Made by a program: the position numbers and the translations under genes. A stretch of 11,322 bases of DNA from CALKWS01 sp048594865 (GTDB lineage Bacteria; Actinomycetota; Actinomycetes; Actinomycetales; Beutenbergiaceae). The notes under the pieces are model-generated. The model was not told the DNA's origin, made no database searches, and was given only the letters and a program-made list of their open reading frames with translations. The stretch spans positions 1 through 11,322 of the forward strand of contig JBMDWZ010000081.1 of NCBI GenBank assembly GCA_048594865.1, given 5' to 3'. Below, in pieces: positions 6,970 to 11,322 of this stretch. Numbering within the stretch: the first letter of the stretch is position 1; the number at the start of each line of letters is the position of its first letter.

Positions 6970-7028
6970 CTATTTCTGTTCAGACCTTGGGACTCTGCTC
7001 AGAAGTCTTGCTAGCGATGGTGAAGCGT

Positions 7029-7745
7029 TCAGCTCCAGGTGACGGTGTAGTCGTCATCGCCGGTGACCAGTTGCGCCGAGGTGACGGACTCGCCGTCGGT
7101 CAGGTACACCTGGCACCCTTCGATGCTGTCGCCCTGCTCGTCGCTGGAGGTGAAGTTGGCGCTACCGCACTCGCGGAAGCCGATGGTGGTCAGCCGCTGC
7201 GCGGGGTTGCCGCCCTCAACGAAGCCGTCGATGTCGGTGCCGACGCTGACGCCGGAGTAGTCGCCGTCTTGCACAGCGGTGGCCTCGTAGTTGACGTAGA
7301 ACGGGGTCATGTCGGCCCACGCGTCGTCGGGCTCCAGGCCGCCTGCCTCGAGATCGTCCATCGTCATCTCATCGATGCTGGTGATGGTGACTTCGGTGAG
7401 CAGTTCGTTGCCATCGGAGTCCACGAACGGAACCGTCGCGGTCTCCCCAACGCTCAGTTCTGCGCCGCTTTCGGTGACGTCCCCGGCGGGGGCCTCATTG
7501 TCATCGGAGTCTTCCTCGACGTCGGAGACGGTGGGATCGTCGTCCTCGTCTTCCTCCTCAACGGCCTCAGTCTCGTCATCTTCCTCGACGTCTTCGTCGA
7601 CCGTTTCGGTCTCTTCGGTTTCGGTCTCGGACCGGTCGTCCCCGTTCCGGTCTTCGCCGTCGTCCCCGGTGCAGGCAGCGAGGGTTCCGATCGTCAAAGC
7701 GGCTCCGGCTAGAGCAGCGAGGGTAGATCGTGACTTGATGCGCAT
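7029..7745 (-). CDS. Lipoprotein with long acidic linker, DUF4352-like globular domain
   Basis: The 238-residue protein begins MRIKSRSTLAALAG with a basic n-region, a hydrophobic stretch and the lipobox LAAC, giving lipidated C25 after signal peptidase II cleavage. It should be anchored on the outer face of the membrane. Residues 26-89 form a low-complexity linker in which 36 of 64 residues are Asp or Glu, with many Thr. The rest (about 90-238) starts with GAELSVGETATVPF and looks like an all-beta domain similar in layout to DUF4352 or other actinobacterial immunoglobulin-like lipoprotein domains. Two cysteines (in RECGSANF and EGCQVYL) could form a disulfide. ATG 7745 is chosen over one 36 nt upstream because it gives a proper signal peptide and has a GAAAGGA ribosome site 9 nt before it. 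The function is unknown; an acidic linker may bind cations or hold the domain away from the membrane. Confidence 0.88.
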   Translation of the reverse strand: MRIKSRSTLAALAGAALTIGTLAACTGDDGEDRNGDDRSETETEETETVDEDVEEDDETEAVEEEDEDDDPTVSDVEEDSDDNEAPAGDVTESGAELSVGETATVPFVDSDGNELLTEVTITSIDEMTMDDLEAGGLEPDDAWADMTPFYVNYEATAVQDGDYSGVSVGTDIDGFVEGGNPAQRLTTIGFRECGSANFTSSDEQGDSIEGCQVYLTDGESVTSAQLVTGDDDYTVTWS

Positions 7746-7754
7746 TGAAGTGGA

Positions 7755-7761
7755 TCCTTTC
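7755..7761 (-). promoter_or_regulatory. Ribosome binding site of the lipoprotein gene
   Basis: On the minus strand GAAAGGA ends 9 nt before the ATG at 7745. It is the clearest Shine-Dalgarno sequence in the window and decides the start. It contrasts with the leaderless-looking genes around it. Confidence 0.7.
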
Positions 7762-7788
7762 GTTGGTCTTTGGGCTTGCAAACCAACG
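7761..7788 (-). repeat. Inverted repeat over the lipoprotein -10 and leader
   Basis: CGTTGGT (7761-7767) and ACCAACG (7782-7788) are perfect 7-bp inverted arms separated by 14 nt. The right arm overlaps the candidate -10 box and the left arm abuts the ribosome site. It could be an operator or a small leader hairpin. Confidence 0.4.
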
Positions 7789-7813
7789 TATTGGCAATGT
7801 GTAAGTGGGTCGA
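7785..7813 (-). promoter_or_regulatory. Candidate lipoprotein promoter (-35 TCGACC, -10 TACGTT)
   Basis: Read on the minus strand, TCGACC (7813-7808) and TACGTT (7790-7785) are separated by 17 nt. Transcription would start around 7778, giving a leader of about 30 nt that contains the ribosome site. Confidence 0.4.
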
Positions 7814-7931
7814 TGGGGAGAAGTTCCCCGCGCCTGTGCCCCTTCTCACGGCTAGATGGTCGGGCCAGCAGTGGGGGCGTGGTAGGTGAATATCAGGCTG
7901 TAGCCCTGACGGTCGGTAGGTGAGCGCGAGG

Positions 7932-7937
7932 TAGCGT
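7932..7937 (+). promoter_or_regulatory. Candidate -10 box of leaderless SCP-like gene
   Basis: TAGCGT matches TANNNT and ends 7 nt before the ATG at 7945. No Shine-Dalgarno sequence is visible. With the lipoprotein promoter it makes the 7746-7944 gap a divergent promoter region. Confidence 0.5.
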
Positions 7938-7944
7938 TGGGCAC

Positions 7945-8307
7945 ATGGCCCGCCGAACCGACCCCGAAGCCGGATTGCAGGCTGTGCGCGCCTGGCAAAG
8001 CGGAGACGCCGACTCCAAGGCGGTGCGCACCGCGGTGCGCTACACCTTGGAACTGCTCGCCGCCGAACATCCCGGGCACAGCGTGGAGGTCCGGGTGCCG
8101 CCGGCGGGAGTGGTGCAAGCCGTCCGCGGCCCACGGCACACCCGAGGTACCCCACCGAACGTGGTGGAAACGGACCCGCAAACGTGGCTTGCCCTCGCCG
8201 TCGGGGAATTGACGTGGGACGGTGCGGTGGAGTCCGGTGCCGTGCACGCTTCCGGGCAGCGCGGGTCGCTAGCCGAGTTCTTACCGCTGCTAGCGTCTAG
8301 ATCGTGA
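7945..8307 (+). CDS. Bacterial sterol-carrier-like (SCP) family protein
   Basis: A 120-residue soluble protein with the run VRTAVRYTLELLAAEHPGHS, then VEVRVPPAGVVQAV, and the segment GPRHTRGTPPNVVETDPQTWLALAVGELTW. I recognise this as the actinobacterial small SCP-like family ('sterol carrier family protein', bacterial SCP ortholog) that is commonly found just upstream of purF. SCP-2 folds bind lipids in a hydrophobic tunnel. The ligand in bacteria is not established, and the TWLALA...G.L.W pattern is the SCP-2-like part. The C-terminus, ASGQRGSLAEFLPLL, fits the usual 'A-SG-...-LP-L' ending. The gene overlaps the next one by 4 nt (GTGA), so the two are probably cotranscribed. The purpose of its linkage to purines is not known. 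Confidence 0.85.
   Translation: MARRTDPEAGLQAVRAWQSGDADSKAVRTAVRYTLELLAAEHPGHSVEVRVPPAGVVQAVRGPRHTRGTPPNVVETDPQTWLALAVGELTWDGAVESGAVHASGQRGSLAEFLPLLASRS
8291..8296 (+). promoter_or_regulatory. Candidate internal -10 box before the membrane protein gene
   Basis: TAGCGT, the same hexamer as at 7932, ends 7 nt before the GTG at 8304. It lies inside the SCP-like coding sequence, so the membrane protein may have its own leaderless transcript in addition to read-through. Confidence 0.35.
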
Positions 8308-8738
8308 GCACCCCACCGCAGGATCCAAGCGCCGACCCGGCACACGATCCGCAACCAGAAACGATCGGCCAACCCGTTGCCTCCGGCGCCGCTGGAGAGC
8401 CGCAGGGCGACGCGAGCACACCTGCACGTGAGGCCAGCGAACCCGCGCGACCGGAAGAATCGGGCCACGAAGTCACCCCCGCTGAGGTCCGCGCGCTGGT
8501 GGATCCCGCCACCGTGCACCGCACCCCCCGCTATGGCCGCTTCGCGCTCGCCGGCATCGTCGTGGGGCTGGTGCTGTGCGCCGTCTTGACCATGACCCGC
8601 GCGATTCCCACCCCGTACATCTCGCTGCCGGGTGTGTTTTTGCTCATCGCGGTATTCGCCGTGCCGTTCTTTGCGCTACTCGGACTGACCGTCGCCGTCG
8701 TGGTGGATCGGGGCGGAAAGCGGCCCACCAAGAAGTAG
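8304..8738 (+). CDS. Small two-helix membrane protein upstream of purF
   Basis: The 144-residue product has a Pro/Ala/Glu-rich, probably disordered N-terminal region (1-70) and two hydrophobic helices at about 79-98 and 109-134. A short loop, RAIPTPYISLPG, lies between them and the tail is basic (DRGGKRPTKK). With the positive tail inside, both ends would be cytoplasmic. A segment VRALVDPATVHRTPRYGRF just before the first helix looks conserved in type, with a likely amphipathic or binding role. I do not recognise a named function; similar small membrane proteins occur next to purF in other actinobacteria. The GTG start overlaps the SCP stop by 4 nt. Confidence 0.8.
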   Translation: MSTPPQDPSADPAHDPQPETIGQPVASGAAGEPQGDASTPAREASEPARPEESGHEVTPAEVRALVDPATVHRTPRYGRFALAGIVVGLVLCAVLTMTRAIPTPYISLPGVFLLIAVFAVPFFALLGLTVAVVVDRGGKRPTKK

Positions 8739-8765
8739 CCGGTACCGACCAGGCCGGGTATGTGG

Positions 8766-8771
8766 GACGAT
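8766..8771 (+). promoter_or_regulatory. Candidate -10 box of purF
   Basis: GACGAT keeps A2 and T6 of TANNNT and ends 6 nt before the GTG at 8778, the same spacing as the other leaderless candidates. The first base differs from consensus and no good -35 is seen, so this is a weak call. Confidence 0.3.
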
Positions 8772-8777
8772 AGGGGC

Positions 8778-10319
8778 GTGGCGCGCGGAGATGGTCAACT
8801 CTCACACGAACTCCTCCCCGGGGAGAAGGGCCCCCAAGACGCTTGTGGCGTCTTCGGAGTATGGGCACCAGGGGAGGACGTCGCTCAACTCACTTACTTT
8901 GGGCTGTACGCCCTTCAGCACCGTGGGCAAGAGTCTGCGGGGATAGCGACCTCCAACGGTCAGCAGATCCTGGTCTACAAGGACATGGGCCTGGTTTCGC
9001 AGGTGTTCGATGACACCGCGCTGCGTGCCCTCACCGGGCACATCGCGCTGGGGCACGTGCGCTACTCCACCACCGGCGCTTCCACCTGGGAGAACGCCCA
9101 GCCCACGCTTGGACCCACCTCCTCCGGCACTGTCGCATTGGGGCACAACGGGAACCTCACCAACACTTCCGAGCTGGTGTCGTTGGTGCAGGAGCGCTAC
9201 GGCTCCTCCGAGCGGCGGGGCGTGCTGGAAAAGTGCGCGAGCGACACCGCTGTGCTCACCGCGCTGCTCAGCGGGGACCCAGGCCACAGCCTCGAAGACA
9301 CCGCCCTGGAGGTCCTTCCACGCCTGCGCGGAGCGTTCTCCTTGGCGTTCATGGACGAGCGGGCCTTGTACGCCGCGCGCGACCCGCAGGGCATCCGCCC
9401 ACTGGTGCTGGGCCGGCTTGCCCGCGGGTGGGTCGTGGCCTCGGAGACCGCCGCCCTGGACATCGTGGGCGCTTCGCTGGTCCGGGAGATCGAGCCCGGC
9501 GAAATGGTCATCATCAACGACGACGGGCTGCGCACCGTCCGGTTCGCCGAGGCGGCCCCGCGCGGGTGCGTCTTTGAATACGTGTACCTGGCTCGGCCCG
9601 ACACCTCGATCAACAAGGTGTCGGTGCACGCCGCCCGGGTAGCGATGGGCCGGGCGCTGGCGCGCGAGCACCCCGCCGATGCCGATCTGGTGATTCCGGT
9701 CCCCGAATCCGGTACCCCGGCCGCGATCGGGTATGCCGCCGAATCCGGAATTCCGTTCGCCCAAGGCCTGACGAAGAATGCTTACGTGGGCCGAACCTTT
9801 ATCCAGCCGTCGCAGACGATTAGGCAATTGGGTATCCGGCTCAAGCTCAACCCGTTGCGCGAGGTCATCCAGGGCAAGAAGCTCGTGGTTGTCGACGACA
9901 CGATCGTGCGCGGGAACACTCAACGAGCGCTGATTCGGATGTTGCGCGAGGCGGGGGCCGCGGAGATTCACGTGCGGATTTCGGCGCCGCCGGTGAAGTG
10001 GCCGTGCTTTTACGGCATCGACTTCGCCACCCGTGCCGAGCTGATCGCCAATGGGTTGAGCACCGAGGAAATTCGGTCCAGCCTGAGCGCCGACTCGCTG
10101 GGGTACATCAGCCTGGAAGCGATGGTGAAGGCCACCGAGCAGCCCGAAGAGCGGCTGTGCACCGCATGCTTCACCGGCAAGTATCCGCTGCCGATCACCG
10201 AACCGGCGGCCGAGGCTCAAATGCTTGACCAAGACGAACTGCCTCTGGGGTCCCCAGAAGATGGGCTTACCTCGCTGTCGGTCTCAGCGGGTGGCGAAGG
10301 AGCACTGCTGCGCCCGTGA
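8778..10319 (+). CDS. purF: Amidophosphoribosyltransferase (PurF)
   Basis: PurF catalyses the first committed step of purine synthesis: PRPP and glutamine give 5-phosphoribosylamine, glutamate and pyrophosphate. The 513-residue protein starts with a short propeptide, and C23 in DACGVFGVW is the Ntn-hydrolase nucleophile exposed after cleavage. The glutaminase domain follows, with ALQHRGQESAGIA, RYSTTGAS and GHNGNLTN. The PRPP loop VVVDDTIVRGNT (D373, D374) lies in the C-terminal phosphoribosyltransferase domain. C264, C410, C461 and C464 match the four ligands of the 4Fe-4S cluster of the Bacillus-type enzyme, which makes the protein oxygen sensitive. GTG 8778 is preferred over ATG 8760 because it gives the family N-terminus (ARGDGQLSHELLPGEKGPQDAC). 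The stop overlaps the purM start by 4 nt, so the genes are translationally coupled. Purine feedback control is expected but no riboswitch is seen. Confidence 0.97.
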   Translation: MARGDGQLSHELLPGEKGPQDACGVFGVWAPGEDVAQLTYFGLYALQHRGQESAGIATSNGQQILVYKDMGLVSQVFDDTALRALTGHIALGHVRYSTTGASTWENAQPTLGPTSSGTVALGHNGNLTNTSELVSLVQERYGSSERRGVLEKCASDTAVLTALLSGDPGHSLEDTALEVLPRLRGAFSLAFMDERALYAARDPQGIRPLVLGRLARGWVVASETAALDIVGASLVREIEPGEMVIINDDGLRTVRFAEAAPRGCVFEYVYLARPDTSINKVSVHAARVAMGRALAREHPADADLVIPVPESGTPAAIGYAAESGIPFAQGLTKNAYVGRTFIQPSQTIRQLGIRLKLNPLREVIQGKKLVVVDDTIVRGNTQRALIRMLREAGAAEIHVRISAPPVKWPCFYGIDFATRAELIANGLSTEEIRSSLSADSLGYISLEAMVKATEQPEERLCTACFTGKYPLPITEPAAEAQMLDQDELPLGSPEDGLTSLSVSAGGEGALLRP

Positions 10320-11322
10320 GCACACCGAACAACGGCGCCGCTGACGCCGAGCCGCTGACCTATGCCGCCGCCGGTGTGGACACCGAGGCCGGCGACAAGG
10401 CCGTGGAACTGATGAAGGACGCGGTTCGCAAAACTCACGGCAGCACCGTCGTCGGGGGCGTCGGCGGCTTCGCGGGCATGGTCGATGCCTCCGAGCTGCG
10501 CGATTACCGCCGGCCGCTGCTGGCCACCTCCACCGACGGGGTGGGCACCAAGGTCGCGATCGCTCAAGCGATGGACATCCACGACACCATCGGCTTCGAC
10601 CTGGTCGGAATGGTCGTCGATGACATCGTGGTGGTCGGCGCCAAGCCGTTGTTCATGACCGACTACATCGCGTGCGGTTCGGTGGTCCCAGAGCGGATCG
10701 CCGGGATCGTGCGCGGTATCGCCGAGGCCTGCTCGGTGGCGCAAACGCCGCTGGTGGGCGGGGAGACTGCCGAACACCCCGGGCTGCTGGATCCGGATGA
10801 GTACGACGTGGCCGGTGCTGCGACCGGTGTGGTGGAGGCCGACGACGTCCTGGGACCTGAGCGCATCAACGCCGGTGACGTAGCGCTCGCCTTGCCGTCC
10901 TCGGGTTTGCACGCCAACGGGTACTCCCTGGTGCGCGCCGTAATCGCCCGCGCCGGTTGGGCCCTGGACACCGACGTGCCGGAATTTGGCCGCACCTTGG
11001 GTGCCGAACTTCTGGAACCGACCCAGGTGTACGCCGCCGACGTGCTGGGCCTGGCCCATCACCGTCCGGCCGGGCTACGGGCGCTGAGCCACGTGACCGG
11101 CGGGGGGCTGGCAGCGAACCTTGCACGAATCATCCCTCAGGGGCTCGTGGCGACCGTGGATCGGGCGACCTGGACCCCGCCAGCCGTCTTCGACGTCGTC
11201 GGCCGGCTTGGATCGGTACCGCAACTGGACCTGGAAGCGACCCTGAACATGGGCGTGGGCATGGTCGCGATCGTCGCGCCTGAGGGTGTGGATGAGGCGC
11301 TGAGGTACCTGCAGAACCGTGG
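10316..11322 (+). CDS. purM: Phosphoribosylformylglycinamidine cyclo-ligase (PurM), 3' truncated by window
   Basis: PurM uses ATP to close FGAM to aminoimidazole ribotide, the fifth step of purine synthesis, in the cytoplasm. The frame starts with GTG at 10316, inside the purF stop (GTGA), and runs off the right edge after 335 full codons, near the end of a normal ~345-355-residue protein. Family motifs are clear: STDGVGTK at 72-79 (nucleotide and substrate loop), DLVGMVVDDIVVVGAKPLFMTDY, VGGETAEHPG around 147-156, GLHANGYSLVR, and HVTGGGLAANLARI. A possible ribosome site, AAGGAG at 10297-10302, lies 13 nt from the start, rather far, so coupling to purF probably helps. The GTG-initiated N-terminal segment (STPNNGAADAEPLTYAAAGVD) is plausible because YAAAGVD is the usual start of the domain. 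Confidence 0.96.
   Translation, partial: MSTPNNGAADAEPLTYAAAGVDTEAGDKAVELMKDAVRKTHGSTVVGGVGGFAGMVDASELRDYRRPLLATSTDGVGTKVAIAQAMDIHDTIGFDLVGMVVDDIVVVGAKPLFMTDYIACGSVVPERIAGIVRGIAEACSVAQTPLVGGETAEHPGLLDPDEYDVAGAATGVVEADDVLGPERINAGDVALALPSSGLHANGYSLVRAVIARAGWALDTDVPEFGRTLGAELLEPTQVYAADVLGLAHHRPAGLRALSHVTGGGLAANLARIIPQGLVATVDRATWTPPAVFDVVGRLGSVPQLDLEATLNMGVGMVAIVAPEGVDEALRYLQNR

Noticed and set aside
7309..7923. Plus-strand Ser-rich frame opposite the lipoprotein gene
   Set aside because: The Ser runs are the antisense of the Asp/Glu-rich linker codons; the minus-strand frame has a signal peptide, lipobox and ribosome site.
8760..8777. ATG 8760 as purF start
   Set aside because: It adds six residues not typical of PurF; GTG 8778 begins the conserved ARGDG...LLPGEKGPQDAC propeptide.
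8802..10232. Long minus-strand reading frame (476 codons) opposite purF
   Set aside because: It is a shadow of the strongly conserved purF gene caused by high GC; its product is Gly/Val/His/Arg-rich with no recognisable motif.
1..11322. Search for CRISPR arrays, tRNA/rRNA genes, insertion sequences, toxin-antitoxin or phage/defence genes
   Set aside because: No regular repeats, cloverleaf-like sequences, transposase or nuclease motifs were seen; all substantial coding is explained by the genes listed.

Overview
The window looks like a stretch of chromosome from a high-GC actinobacterium. The evidence is GC-rich third codon positions throughout, an actinobacterial-style PurF (short propeptide, then a Cys nucleophile and four Fe-S-type cysteines), a bacterial sterol-carrier-like gene upstream of purF, GTG starts, and many starts that appear leaderless, with a TANNNT-like -10 box 6-7 nt before the start codon. 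I cannot name a genus.

Layout, left to right: (1) the 3' end of a DUF624/YesL-like membrane protein (2-550), of the kind often found beside carbohydrate uptake genes; (2) rsgA, the ribosome-assembly GTPase (625-1632), closed by a perfect 18-bp hairpin; (3) a small ArsR/SmtB-family regulator with His/Asp-rich ends (1764-2120); (4) a large GH92 alpha-mannosidase with extra N- and C-terminal domains (2308-5571); (5) a second hairpin, then a GH29 alpha-L-fucosidase (5633-6901); (6) a strong terminator hairpin between the fucosidase and a convergent minus-strand gene for an acidic-linker lipoprotein (7029-7745); (7) a divergent gap of about 200 bp; (8) a plus-strand housekeeping run of an SCP-like protein (7945-8307), a two-helix membrane protein (8304-8738), purF (8778-10319) and the 5' part of purM (10316-end).

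Two themes share the window. The left half suggests glycan use: DUF624 protein, alpha-mannosidase and alpha-L-fucosidase. Neither enzyme has a recognisable signal peptide, so they probably act in the cytoplasm on imported oligosaccharides; the transporter would lie left of the window. The right half is a purine-biosynthesis block: PurF makes phosphoribosylamine from PRPP and glutamine, and PurM closes the aminoimidazole ring. 4-nt start/stop overlaps (GTGA) occur at SCP/membrane protein and at purF/purM.

The annotation resets several starts. The arsR and fucosidase starts move downstream because the longer ORFs begin inside hairpins. The GH92 start moves because a good promoter lies inside the longer ORF. 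The purF start moves because a GTG fits the family N-terminus. I see no CRISPR array, transposon, tRNA, rRNA or phage gene, and no clear novel defence or mobile system. The most interesting signals are the repeated leaderless promoter architecture, the apparently intracellular mannosidase/fucosidase pair, and the orphan His-rich ArsR regulator with a candidate operator in its own promoter.
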